Origin: Carnimonas bestiolae
GTDB lineage: Bacteria > Pseudomonadota > Gammaproteobacteria > Pseudomonadales > Halomonadaceae
Length of the DNA stretch: 64,000 nt
Direction: 5' to 3' (one strand)
Assembly (NCBI RefSeq): GCF_051251125.1
Contig: NZ_JBPCZL010000001.1
Within the stretch, counting starts at the first letter, position 1. Every line of letters begins with the position of its first letter. Both the position numbers and the translations under genes were made by a program. Shown here piece by piece: positions 26,951 through 36,007 of the stretch. The notes under the pieces were generated by a model. That model was not told where the DNA came from. It ran no database searches and saw only the letters and a program-made list of their open reading frames with translations.

Positions 26951-27565
26951 TCAGGATGACAGCGCTCGTTGCACAGGCCCGAACGAGCGCCGGTGTTCAG
27001 CGATGGGGCCACGCTGTGCGAGCGCCTGAAGGTGCTCGCGAGTCGGGTATCCCTTGTGTTTGGCAAAGCCATAGCCGGGATGGCGCTGCTCGAGCGCGAG
27101 CATGTCGGCATCGCGCGCCACCTTGGCAATGATCGACGCAGCGCTGATTGCCGGATGACGCAAATCCCCTTTTACCACGGCCATGCCAGGCAGCGCGTGG
27201 CCCGGCAACCGATTTCCATCGACCAGCAAAAATTCTGCGCTTGGCTGCAGTGCATCGATCGCGCGCCGCATCGCCAGATGTGTGGCGTGATAAATGTTCA
27301 ATTCATCGATCTCGGCAGGACTTGCCCTGCCTATGCCAAAGCACAATGCGCCCGAGCGAATCAGCTGATCGAAGGCTTCTCGCTTGGCGCTGGACAGCGT
27401 TTTGGAATCGGTAAGCCCGGCAATGGGATGCGTCGGATCGAGAATCACCGCCGCGGCCACGACATCGCCGACCAAAGGGCCACGGCCTACTTCATCGACG
27501 CCGGCCAGCAGCGTACCGCGATAAGGGATATCAAGCGCGGGGAAATCGGTTGCCTTCAGTGCCAT
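26951..27565 (-). CDS. rnhB: Ribonuclease HII
   Basis: Removes misincorporated ribonucleotides and RNA from hybrids. The 204-aa product has GVDEVGRGPLVGDVVAAAVIL (first acidic pair), DSKTLSSAKRE, VDGNRLPG and ISAASIIAKVARDADM (DEDD-type active site), and ends with the HRRSFGPVQ motif. Its ATG overlaps the lpxB stop (ATGA), giving translational coupling with the lipid A genes. Confidence 0.97.
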   Translation of the reverse strand: MALKATDFPALDIPYRGTLLAGVDEVGRGPLVGDVVAAAVILDPTHPIAGLTDSKTLSSAKREAFDQLIRSGALCFGIGRASPAEIDELNIYHATHLAMRRAIDALQPSAEFLLVDGNRLPGHALPGMAVVKGDLRHPAISAASIIAKVARDADMLALEQRHPGYGFAKHKGYPTREHLQALAQRGPIAEHRRSFGPVQRALSS

Positions 27566-28782
27566 CAGGAAGGCTCTCCGTTCTCGGCGGCGCGTCCCGC
27601 TTCAACGACCTCTGCTACCGCGGCGGCGGCACGAACACTCGCGTCTTGCGCCAATGCTTGATGCATCTCCTTGAAACGCGCTACCAGTGGAGCACCGGCC
27701 CCCTCAAACAGCAGCGGTGCCAGCTCGCTAACAATGCGTTCGACGCTGGCATCGTGCTGGATAAGCTCCGGCACAAGGGTACGCTGCGCCAACAAATTGG
27801 GCAGCGATATCCACTCGGTATGCACGACCCGCTGCGCTATCCAGAAGGTAGTGGCCGCCATGCGATAGGCGACGACCATGGGGCGGTGACACAGCAGCGC
27901 TTCCAATGCAGAAGTACCTGAGGTCAGCAACACGGCATCGGAGGCTGTCATCGCCGCGCTAGCTTGCCCATCAATGAGGTGGATGGCCTGACGCGTGCCG
28001 GGATCGATATTCGCCTGTTCGATCAATGCTTCAATCTCATCACGGCGCGTCTTGGAAGCCGCTGGAATAACCGCTTCCAACTCGAAGTGGTGCCCTCTTA
28101 GCTGGCGCAATACTTCAAGGTACACCGGCAGCATCAGCTTGACTTCGTTGTGGCGGGAACCCGGCAGTAGCGCCAGTAGCGGAATGTGCGGATCAATGCC
28201 AAGGTCACGACGCGCCGCCGTTTGATCGTCATCCAGCGGCAGGTCGTCGGCGAGCGGATGGCCTACAAAACTGACCGGCACCTGATGCTGTCGATAGAAG
28301 TCGGCCTCGAACGGAAGAAAGGTCAGCATTCGATCGACGGCCCGCCGGATCTTTTTCACCCTACCCTGTCGCCAGGCCCATACCGATGGACTGACATAGT
28401 GCAGCGTTTTTATGCCGCGGTTGCGCAGCGCCAGCTCAAGGTCGGTGTTGAAGTCGGGGGCATCAATGCCAATCATGACGTCGGCACGCCATTCGGTGGC
28501 TTCTTGCTTGAGTCGTTTACGCAACGCCAGTAGCGAAGGCAAATGCTTAAGCACTTCCACCAGCCCCATCACCGACAGTTGCTCGATGGGCGCCAGACTT
28601 TCAAGCCCCTGCGCGATCATGCCGGGGCCGCCAACGCCACGAAATTCAGCCTGCGGATAGCGTGCTTTCAACTCGCGTATCAGCCCAGCACCCAATACAT
28701 CGCCCGACAGCTCACCGGCCACGACAAACACCTTGAGTGCAGGCGAAGCGGAAGAAGAGGACGCAGGAGCAGGCGTGGTCAT
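27565..28782 (-). CDS. lpxB: Lipid-A-disaccharide synthase
   Basis: Glycosyltransferase (GT19) joining lipid X and UDP-diacylglucosamine on the inner face of the membrane. About 405 aa from ATG 28782. Motifs: FVVAGELSGDVLGAGLI near the start, FRGVGGPGM, IGIDAPDFN, YVSPSVWAWRQGR, LLALLPGSRHNEV, LLTSGTSALEAL and PNLLAQ. An ATG at 28833 would add 17 residues; neither codon has a strong ribosome-binding site. A Ser/Ala-rich stretch precedes the catalytic domain. It lies between lpxA and rnhB in the standard order. Confidence 0.95.
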   Translation of the reverse strand: MTTPAPASSSSASPALKVFVVAGELSGDVLGAGLIRELKARYPQAEFRGVGGPGMIAQGLESLAPIEQLSVMGLVEVLKHLPSLLALRKRLKQEATEWRADVMIGIDAPDFNTDLELALRNRGIKTLHYVSPSVWAWRQGRVKKIRRAVDRMLTFLPFEADFYRQHQVPVSFVGHPLADDLPLDDDQTAARRDLGIDPHIPLLALLPGSRHNEVKLMLPVYLEVLRQLRGHHFELEAVIPAASKTRRDEIEALIEQANIDPGTRQAIHLIDGQASAAMTASDAVLLTSGTSALEALLCHRPMVVAYRMAATTFWIAQRVVHTEWISLPNLLAQRTLVPELIQHDASVERIVSELAPLLFEGAGAPLVARFKEMHQALAQDASVRAAAAVAEVVEAGRAAENGEPS

Positions 28783-28860
28783 AGTGGGGAGTATCAGCCG
28801 AGAAAGTGGGACGACAGGAAGGCATCGCTGCACGTCGAACGTGCAGCGAGTAACGCGACG

Positions 28861-29628
28861 TTAGCGGGTGATACCACGCTCCGCGCGCTTGAGAGAATCG
28901 ATGAAGGTTTGAAGCTCATCGCTGGGGTCGCGCTTCTCAAGCTCGGCGATTGATTCCGCCAGTTTGAGATTGCTGCGGAAAACCACCTTGTACGCGTCGC
29001 GCAGCGTGGCTACCGCGTCGGCGGAGAAGCCGCGACGCTTCAGGCCCACCACATTGAGACCGTGCAGGCGCCCTGGATTGCCGTTGGCAATCGCGTACGC
29101 CACGATATCCATGCTGACCGCCGTCATGCCGCCCACCATGCAGTGAGCACCCAGGTTGCAGAACTGGTGCACTGCCGCAAGGCCGCCAATAATGGCGTGA
29201 TCGCCCATGGTAACGTGCCCTGCCAGGGTAGCGCCGTTGGCCAGAATACAGTGGTCGCCGATTTCGCAGTCGTGCGCAACATGGCTATACGCCATCAGCA
29301 GGTTGTCACTGCCAATCACCGTGCTCCACTTATCCTGCGCAGTCCCGCGGTGAACCGTAACGCTTTCTCGGAACACGTTATTGTCGCCGATGGTCAAACG
29401 CGTCGGCTCGCCCTTGTACTTCTTGTCCTGACACTCTTCTCCAATCGAGCAAAACTGGAAGAAGCGATTATTGGCACCGATGGTAGTAGGACCCTTGATA
29501 ACAACGTGAGACTCGATCCTGCACCCCGGGCCAATAACAACGTCGGGACCAATAATGGAAAAAGGTCCAATCTCGACATCTTCGGCCAGCTTCGCACTGG
29601 GATCGATGATCGCGGTGGAATGGATCAA
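28861..29628 (-). CDS. lpxA: UDP-N-acetylglucosamine acyltransferase
   Basis: First enzyme of lipid A synthesis; trimer of left-handed beta-helices. The 255-aa product shows hexapeptide repeats (VEIGPFSIIGPDVVIG and onward), FCSIGEECQD, GDNNVFRESVTVHRGT, the catalytic His region (MAYSHVAHDCEIG), GGLAAVHQFCNLG, and GLKRRGFS. I start it at TTG 29628: GAGGA lies 7 nt upstream and the codon overlaps the fabZ stop (TTGA), leaving IHSTAIIDPSAK as in relatives. A longer reading from 29649 is less likely. Confidence 0.95.
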   Translation of the reverse strand: MIHSTAIIDPSAKLAEDVEIGPFSIIGPDVVIGPGCRIESHVVIKGPTTIGANNRFFQFCSIGEECQDKKYKGEPTRLTIGDNNVFRESVTVHRGTAQDKWSTVIGSDNLLMAYSHVAHDCEIGDHCILANGATLAGHVTMGDHAIIGGLAAVHQFCNLGAHCMVGGMTAVSMDIVAYAIANGNPGRLHGLNVVGLKRRGFSADAVATLRDAYKVVFRSNLKLAESIAELEKRDPSDELQTFIDSLKRAERGITR

Positions 29629-30068
29629 GCGACTTTCCTCTCTGCACACATGATATCAGCTTCGCACACTAGCTCGTCGCCTACGTGAGCTCGGCACTGG
29701 AACTTCCACACGCCGCGACGCGACTTGACGATCCAGGATTCCAGCGTAAGTTGATCGCCGGGGTAAACGGGGCGCTTCAAACGCACGTTGTCGCTGCCCA
29801 CGTAATAGTAAACGTACCCGTCGCGCGGACGTTTATCACCGGTTTTAAAGCCAAGGATACCGGATGCCTGAGCGAGTGCCTCGATGATCAGGACCCCAGG
29901 CATGATGGGATAATCAGGAAAATGGCCGTTGAAGAACTGTTCGTTGACGCTGACATTCTTGAAGGCTTTGATATAGCTTCCCAGCTCCAGCTCCAACACC
30001 CTATCAACCAGCAAAAACGGGTATCGGTGGGGTAGGAATTCCTGGATTTCCTTAATATCCATGACCAT
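29625..30068 (-). CDS. fabZ: (3R)-hydroxyacyl-ACP dehydratase
   Basis: Hot-dog-fold dehydratase of fatty acid elongation. It competes with LpxA/LpxD for hydroxyacyl-ACP, hence the shared locus. From ATG 30068 (AGAGG 7 nt upstream) the 147-aa product reads MVMDIKEIQEFLPHRYPF, then NEQFFNGHFPDYPIMPGVL with catalytic His and, on the following helix, Glu in IIEALAQASG. Its stop overlaps the lpxA TTG start. About 260 bp separate it from lpxD, and an extended -10 element lies just upstream, so it may have its own promoter. Confidence 0.97.
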   Translation of the reverse strand: MVMDIKEIQEFLPHRYPFLLVDRVLELELGSYIKAFKNVSVNEQFFNGHFPDYPIMPGVLIIEALAQASGILGFKTGDKRPRDGYVYYYVGSDNVRLKRPVYPGDQLTLESWIVKSRRGVWKFQCRAHVGDELVCEADIMCAERKVA

Positions 30069-30096
30069 GCAGAAACCTCTGAGGCTCAAGCCTCGC

Positions 30097-30105
30097 AATA
30101 TAACA
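30097..30105 (-). promoter_or_regulatory. Extended -10 promoter candidate for fabZ
   Basis: TGTTATATT on the minus strand (TGn plus TATATT) lies 29 bp before the fabZ start, within the unusually long lpxD-fabZ gap. The -35 is poor. Confidence 0.35.
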
Positions 30106-30329
30106 GTGCGATCGTCCAAAACGATGACAGTCGAATGAAAAGATAACCTTAAGACCGAGCCGCAGCCGACAGCCTTTGTTGGTGTTGAAGAAGGCTGCAC
30201 CTTGCAACAGCACTTCTATAAACCGCGTTTTTTCCAAAGAATATCGGGACCAAGGCTTGGTCGGCCCTGGCCCCCAACATTTTGGAAAGAAAGCGAGGGA
30301 TGCAGCGCCACGCACCGCACCCCAACTGC

Positions 30330-31358
30330 TTATGACTTTTCCAGTTTCCCGATACGCTTGGCCAGCGAATCAAGCTGCCTGAAGCGCACGACGCTTTTGC
30401 GCCATTGAGCGTTCGGAAGAACACCCGTGCCGGAAGAGTATACACCGGGTTCGGGAATAGAGTTGGTGACCATGCTCATGCCGGTCAGCGTAACACCGTC
30501 AGCAATTTCGATATGACCGCCAAGGCCTACCCCGCCGCCCAGCAGGCAGCCGCGCCCGATCTTGGTCGACCCCGCGACCCCGACGCAGCCCGCCAATGCG
30601 CTGTGATCGCCAACCTGAACGTTATGAGCGACCTGCACCTGACTATCGATTTTTACGTCGTTACCGATGATAGTGTCGCCAAGAGCGCCGCGATCGATAC
30701 TGGAGCTCGCGCCGATTTCGACATCGTTGCCGATGGTGACACCGCCAATCTGGGCAATTTTAACCCAGTGACGACCATCGTGGGCAAAACCGAAACCGTC
30801 GCCGCCAACCACCGCAGAGCTGTGGATGATGACCCGCTCACCGATCATCACGCCGTGATAAATGGTCACGTTAGCGTAAAGCAGAGCATCTGCGCCGAGT
30901 TCGGTGTCATCGCCGATGAAACAACCGGGCCCGATAACGCTACCGTCGCCAATGCGCACGTTATTACCGATGACCACATTAGCCGCGATGGCTACGTTGT
31001 CGCCGATCACCGCGCTATCGCTGACGCAGGCACTGGGGTGTATTCCCGCTTCAGGCGGTTGAGTCGAGCGCGCAAAGCAGCTGGAGAGCACTGCGAACCC
31101 CAGGTAGGGATTTTTCAGTACCAGCGCGTTGGTTGGGCATTCGCCTGCGTGCTCGGGACTTACCAGCACAGCGGCCGCCTTGGTTGTCGCGAGGTGTTTC
31201 AGGTACGCAGGGTTTGCCAAAAAGGCGAGATCGTTACTGCCGGCTTCAGTTAACGTGGAAAATCCCGTTACGCGACGAGATCCATCCCCTTTCAATTCAG
31301 CCCCTGCGCGCTCAGCAAGCTCGCCCAGGGTCCAGCCGGAGTTAGCCGTAGTAGTCAT
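30330..31358 (-). CDS. lpxD: UDP-3-O-acylglucosamine N-acyltransferase
   Basis: Third lipid A step; adds the second hydroxyacyl chain. The 342-aa protein has an N-terminal uridine-binding domain (TLGELAERAGAELKGDG; TEAGSNDLAFLANPAY), then a beta-helix of hexapeptides with the catalytic His pair region (VGGDGFGFAHDGRHWVKI; QVAHNVQVGDHSALAG), and a C-terminal helix. I choose ATG 31358; one two codons earlier at 31364 has no ribosome-binding site spacing. It follows skp in the standard order. Confidence 0.96.
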   Translation of the reverse strand: MTTTANSGWTLGELAERAGAELKGDGSRRVTGFSTLTEAGSNDLAFLANPAYLKHLATTKAAAVLVSPEHAGECPTNALVLKNPYLGFAVLSSCFARSTQPPEAGIHPSACVSDSAVIGDNVAIAANVVIGNNVRIGDGSVIGPGCFIGDDTELGADALLYANVTIYHGVMIGERVIIHSSAVVGGDGFGFAHDGRHWVKIAQIGGVTIGNDVEIGASSSIDRGALGDTIIGNDVKIDSQVQVAHNVQVGDHSALAGCVGVAGSTKIGRGCLLGGGVGLGGHIEIADGVTLTGMSMVTNSIPEPGVYSSGTGVLPNAQWRKSVVRFRQLDSLAKRIGKLEKS

Positions 31359-31444
31359 GTGCATCCACTTGACGACCGCCGGTAGCAGGTCGATTGAACC
31401 CGCTACCGGCGTGTGAAGCTATGCGTTAATGCAATAGCTGAAAA

Positions 31445-31951
31445 TTACTTGCCGCTATTATACGCAGCAGTGACCTCTTTCGTCAGGTCCATCGCGTCAT
31501 CACCGTAGATCACGGCGGAACGATCGATGATCATGTCGAGGTTATGGCGTTTCGCTACGCTTTGAATCGCTTTATCCAGACGCGGACGAGCCTGCTTCAG
31601 GAAGCCCTGCTCTTTCTGCTGACGTGCCTGTTCGACTTCGGCACGCTGCTCCTGGAACTGCTGGCCTTTGGTCTGCAGCTGTTTGATCAGACCGTTGCGC
31701 TCGGATTCAGACATGGTCGAGCCATCGCGCTGCAAACGCTGCTGAAGCTGCTGCACTTCCTGGCCCAAGGACTGAACCTGCTGCGGCTTGTTACCCAGCT
31801 GGCTTTTCAACTGGTTAACTGACTGTTTGGCGGCACTGGTGCTCATCAGCGCTTCCTGCCAATCAATCACACCAATACCGGCAGCATTAGCAACGGAAGA
31901 AGCACCACCAAGCGCTACTGCTACTCCTAAAGCGATACCAAGTTTACGCAT
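31445..31951 (-). CDS. skp: Periplasmic chaperone Skp (OmpH)
   Basis: Trimeric jellyfish-shaped chaperone that holds unfolded outer-membrane proteins between Sec and BamA. The 168-aa precursor begins MRKLGIALGVAVALGG with a signal peptide probably cleaved after ANA, then GIGVIDWQEALM. The middle is a long charged coiled coil (about residues 50-130) rich in Gln, Glu and Lys. Start ATG 31951 has AGGAGA 7 nt upstream. It lies 86 bp from bamA, its client-receiving partner. Confidence 0.93.
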   Translation of the reverse strand: MRKLGIALGVAVALGGASSVANAAGIGVIDWQEALMSTSAAKQSVNQLKSQLGNKPQQVQSLGQEVQQLQQRLQRDGSTMSESERNGLIKQLQTKGQQFQEQRAEVEQARQQKEQGFLKQARPRLDKAIQSVAKRHNLDMIIDRSAVIYGDDAMDLTKEVTAAYNSGK

Positions 31952-32037
31952 GTTTCTTTCTCCTGAATGACCTGGACCCGCAGGCCTTGACTGGCCCGTT
32001 GAGAACAAAAGTTTTACTGCTTATCAACTAGCCAGCA

Positions 32038-34386
32038 TCAAAAGGTTTGCCCCAGTGAGAACTGGAAGAACTGGCTTTCCGAACCGCTCGCCTTGTGAAT
32101 CGGCTTCGCGACACTGAAGGTTAGCGGACCTACTGGTGTAAGCCACGACAACCCGATACCTGCCGACAGGTTCATATCACCCAAGTCGACGCCGGATTCG
32201 CAGTCCGAGTCAGGACCTTTACCGGTGGAATAGCAGTGCGACAGATAGGTGTTACCTGCATCGACGAACAGCGACGTTTGTACCTGACGATGATCTTCGA
32301 TAAACGGCGTTGGGAAGATCAGCTCGGCAGAACCTTCCAACTGGATGTTACCACCCAGGGTGTAGTCGTCGTCGTTGTCGCCGCGCGGCGTCGTACGCTG
32401 ACCAAGCGAGTTGCTGCGGAAACCGCGCACCGAGCCCAAGCCACCTGAGTAGAAGTTTTCGTAGAACGGATACACATCGGTTTTGCCATACTTGTTGGCA
32501 TAACCGAGATTGGTGCTGAACTTGAGCGACCACTCAGGGTTGAGTTCAAACAGCTTATCGCCACGATAGCGTAGCTTATAGATCTGGGCATCGCTACCGG
32601 GGCCATTGCCTTCAAGCGATAGACGCTGATAGCTGCCGTCGGTGGGCATGATACCGCGGTTGAGGTTATTGCGCGTCCAACTGACCGACAGTTTGTAGGA
32701 GTCGAAGGTATCCCCTTCATCCTTGACGTACTGATAAATTTCCCACGGCGTATCGCTGTAGGTATCGAGGGTGAGGTGCTCGCCCCCAATACCAAAGTTC
32801 AGGCGCGACAGGTCGCTGATCGGATAACCGAAGTTAACTCCGCCGCCAATCGCGTCGCTTGAGTATGACGAGATATCGATATCGCTATCGTCGTAATCGG
32901 ACTTGCGATAGTACAGGTTGAAGCCGCGCGAAATACCGCTCAACGTCCAGTATGGATCGGTATAGGAGAAGTTGAGGTTGGTGAAATAGTTACTCTTGGT
33001 CGCGCCGATATCGACACGATTACCGGTGCCAAGGAAGTTGCTCTGCGACAGCGACGCACCGTAAATAAGCCCCTCGGACTGAGCAAAACCAAGGCTCGCC
33101 GAGATACTGCCGGAAGGCTGTTCTTTCACCGAATAATCGACATCCAACTGGTCAGGGTGACCTTCCACCGGATGGGTATCGACCTTCACATCGCTGAAGA
33201 ACCCAAGGCGCTGCAAGTGCGCTTGCGAGTCCTTGATGCTGGAAGACGATGCGGGCGCGCCTTCCATTTGCGTCAACTCACGACGCAGCACTTCGTCGGA
33301 GGTGGTGGTGTTACCGCTGAAGTTGATACGGCGCACGTAGGCACGCTTGCCGGGATCGATATTAAACGTGACTTCTGCGGTGTCGTTGCTGTCGCTGGTG
33401 CGCGGTACGGCATCTACCTTGGCGAAGGTGTAGCCTTCGTTACCCAGCGCTTCGCGAATCGCATCTGCCGACGCCGTCAATTTCGATTGGTTATAAACAT
33501 CACCTTCTTTGGCCTGGATCAGGCCGCGTGCCTGTTCCTCGCTAAGCCCGCCCAATTGTCCGGCGAAGTTGATGTTGCTGATGCGATACCGCTCTCCCTC
33601 ATCCACATTGATGTTGATGTAGATATCCGCCTTGTCGGGAGATAGCGACACCTGATTGGAAGTAACGTTAAAGTTGACGTAGCCGCGATCCTGATAGAAG
33701 GCGCGCAGCTTTTCGAGGTCCTTCGACATCGCTTCAGTGGAGAACTTATCGTGCGAGAACCAGCCCAAGAACCAGCCGGGATGGTCGGCCATATCGAGCT
33801 CGTCGAGCAGCTGATCGTCGCTGAAGGCGTGGTTGCCCACGAAGTTAATCTGGCGAATGCGCGCGTTGCCGCCTTCATTCACGTTGATATTAACCTGGAC
33901 TCGGTTGGCATCGAGAGGCACCACCGATGTTTTGATCGATGCGTTGTAGCGTCCCTGATCCTGATAAACGTTTTCGAGCGAACGCTGCACTTCCTCAAGG
34001 GTAGAACGCTGCAGCACCTGACCTTCGAGGATACCCGCGTCGGCGAGACCCTTTTTAAGGTTTTCAGATGAGATCTGCTTGTTGCCGCTGATATTGATCT
34101 TGGCAACCGACGGGCGCTCCTTGAGGTGCAAGATCAGATTCTGGCCCTGGCGCTCAAAGCTGATGTCGTCGAACAATCCCGTGCCGTATAGCGCTTTGCC
34201 CGCTTGGCTCAGCTGGCTTTCGTCGAGCTGACGATTGCCATTGAAAGGCAAGACGTTGAACACGGTTCCCGAAGAAACTCGCTGCAACCCCTCGACACGA
34301 ATGTGAGAAATTTGAAAAGACGCAGCGTGAACCACCTGGGACGAGCCCAACAACATCGCTGCCAAACCGAGGGTCTTGATCTTCAT
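32038..34386 (-). CDS. bamA: Outer-membrane assembly factor BamA
   Basis: Essential Omp85 protein that inserts beta-barrels. The 782-aa precursor has a signal peptide (MKIKTLGLAAMLLGSSQVVHA), five POTRA domains (about 24-420, each with patterns like ISHIRVEGLQRV, INFVGNHAFS, RINFSGNTTT), and a 16-strand barrel. Loop 6 is expected to carry the VRGF motif (GLGSVRGFRSNSLG). The C-terminus FFQFSLGQTF ends in Phe as outer-membrane barrels do. A sigma70-type promoter lies about 110 bp upstream; bamA therefore can be expressed separately from rseP. Confidence 0.98.
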   Translation of the reverse strand: MKIKTLGLAAMLLGSSQVVHAASFQISHIRVEGLQRVSSGTVFNVLPFNGNRQLDESQLSQAGKALYGTGLFDDISFERQGQNLILHLKERPSVAKINISGNKQISSENLKKGLADAGILEGQVLQRSTLEEVQRSLENVYQDQGRYNASIKTSVVPLDANRVQVNINVNEGGNARIRQINFVGNHAFSDDQLLDELDMADHPGWFLGWFSHDKFSTEAMSKDLEKLRAFYQDRGYVNFNVTSNQVSLSPDKADIYININVDEGERYRISNINFAGQLGGLSEEQARGLIQAKEGDVYNQSKLTASADAIREALGNEGYTFAKVDAVPRTSDSNDTAEVTFNIDPGKRAYVRRINFSGNTTTSDEVLRRELTQMEGAPASSSSIKDSQAHLQRLGFFSDVKVDTHPVEGHPDQLDVDYSVKEQPSGSISASLGFAQSEGLIYGASLSQSNFLGTGNRVDIGATKSNYFTNLNFSYTDPYWTLSGISRGFNLYYRKSDYDDSDIDISSYSSDAIGGGVNFGYPISDLSRLNFGIGGEHLTLDTYSDTPWEIYQYVKDEGDTFDSYKLSVSWTRNNLNRGIMPTDGSYQRLSLEGNGPGSDAQIYKLRYRGDKLFELNPEWSLKFSTNLGYANKYGKTDVYPFYENFYSGGLGSVRGFRSNSLGQRTTPRGDNDDDYTLGGNIQLEGSAELIFPTPFIEDHRQVQTSLFVDAGNTYLSHCYSTGKGPDSDCESGVDLGDMNLSAGIGLSWLTPVGPLTFSVAKPIHKASGSESQFFQFSLGQTF

Positions 34387-34491
34387 GCCGTCCTTTCGCT
34401 TAATTCAGATTCTTTCGGATCACCAGGATCGAATCATGTCGCTACCAGTGCGACACCGAGCCGACGAATGACTGTGAAATGTGCATTGCAC

Positions 34492-34519
34492 CTTATACAC
34501 AAGCCACCCTACCTGACAA
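34492..34519 (-). promoter_or_regulatory. sigma70-type promoter for bamA
   Basis: On the minus strand TTGTCA (34514-34519), 16-bp spacer, TATAAG (34492-34497), about 105 bp before the bamA ATG, in the 265-bp rseP-bamA gap. No convincing sigmaE motif was found there. Confidence 0.5.
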
Positions 34520-34651
34520 GCGCAGTTGCGCATATCCAGCGGTAAAAAACGCTGACATTTGCTTAATTGCTTCTATTGATGGCAACCCACACCACCATTG
34601 ATAACCGCGATACGCTTACTTATTTCTTACGCGTTGTGCGAAACCGCGACG

Positions 34652-35989
34652 CTACAGCCTCATTAGGTCAAAGTACAGAGCCAGCGCCATTAAAGTACCC
34701 ACTAACAGCATGCCTATTTTCAGGCCAAGGATCTGTACCTTTTCGGACAATGGCCGCCCGCGTACCGCTTCGACAACAAAATAAAGCAGATGTCCCCCAT
34801 CAAGCATGGGAATCGGCAATAAATTCAGCACACCCAAACTGATCGATAGATACGCCAGGAAGCTGCCGAACGCTTCAACGCCGCCACGCGCTGAATCACC
34901 GGCGACGCGCGCAATGGTCACGGGGCCAGACAGATTGCTCGGCGATATAAGCCCCACCACCATCTTGCCGATCGACACCGTGGTCAATTGGATCATGTCC
35001 CAGGTTTTACCAACGGCGCGCGGAACAGCTTGCCACGGTGAAAAACTGATATCGCGAATATACTGAGAGGGATAGGCCGGCATTTCGGCTGCCGCCCCAA
35101 TATAGCCGATATTCTTACCGTTACTGGCCTGTTTCAGCTGCGGCGTCAGTTTCACTTCACGAATCACGCCGTCGTTTTCGACGTGCAGTTGCAAGGGGTG
35201 ACCACCCGCCTGCTGAACCTGTGCAACAAAGGCTCCCCAGTCGCTGACCGACTGATGATTCACCTGCGTGATCACGTCTCCCGCCTTGAGGCCGGCCTGC
35301 GCTGCTGGGCTATCCGCCACTACCCGCTGAATACGTGGCGCGACCTTGGGCTGCCATACCGACATGCCAAGCGGTTGCAATGGATTCGACGGATCTTCGC
35401 CGACCAGATAGCGTTCCACGGGCAGCTCGTAATGATGTTCGGTAGTGTCGATGGACACGCTGCCGCTGCGGCCAATGAGATCCACCAGGCGCAGATTGAT
35501 ATCTTCCCAGGTGAGCACTTCGCGCCCTTCCACACGAGAGATTTGCTCGCCTTCCGCGATACCGCTGCGACTCGCGGGAGAATCGGGCGCTATATGCCCC
35601 ACCACCGGCACCAGCGCTGAAATACCGTAAACGAACAGCGCCCAGTAGATCACCCACGCCAGCAGGAAGTTGGCCAGCGGCCCCGCCGCCACAATCAGGA
35701 TGCGTCGCAGCACCGACGCCTGGTTGAATGCCCGATGGCGCTCTTCCGGCGCAACCGGCCCTTCACGCTCATCCAGCATTTTGACGTAGCCGCCAAGCGG
35801 AATGGCGGCAATCGAGAAGCGCGTTCCGTGACGATCATGAATCGACCACAGCGGCTTACCAAAGCCCACCGAAAAATGCAGCACTTTGACACCGCAGCGG
35901 CGCGCTACAAAGAAGTGGCCGTACTCGTGGAAGGTAATCAATACCCCGAGCACGACAATCACCGCGATGATATTTTCGATAATACCCAT
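34652..35989 (-). CDS. rseP: Site-2 protease RseP
   Basis: Intramembrane zinc metalloprotease that cleaves RseA and remnant signal peptides. The 445-aa protein has the zinc motif in TM1, ITFHEYGHFFVARR (H21-E22-x2-H25), two PDZ domains (around APDSPASRSGIAEGEQ and ADSPAAQAGLKAGD), and the third zinc ligand in NLLPIPMLDGGHLLYF near the C-terminal membrane segments. It follows cdsA by only 18 bp; in many relatives dxr lies between these two genes. Confidence 0.97.
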   Translation of the reverse strand: MGIIENIIAVIVVLGVLITFHEYGHFFVARRCGVKVLHFSVGFGKPLWSIHDRHGTRFSIAAIPLGGYVKMLDEREGPVAPEERHRAFNQASVLRRILIVAAGPLANFLLAWVIYWALFVYGISALVPVVGHIAPDSPASRSGIAEGEQISRVEGREVLTWEDINLRLVDLIGRSGSVSIDTTEHHYELPVERYLVGEDPSNPLQPLGMSVWQPKVAPRIQRVVADSPAAQAGLKAGDVITQVNHQSVSDWGAFVAQVQQAGGHPLQLHVENDGVIREVKLTPQLKQASNGKNIGYIGAAAEMPAYPSQYIRDISFSPWQAVPRAVGKTWDMIQLTTVSIGKMVVGLISPSNLSGPVTIARVAGDSARGGVEAFGSFLAYLSISLGVLNLLPIPMLDGGHLLYFVVEAVRGRPLSEKVQILGLKIGMLLVGTLMALALYFDLMRL

Positions 35990-36007
35990 CGGCTGGGGCC
36001 TCTAGTG

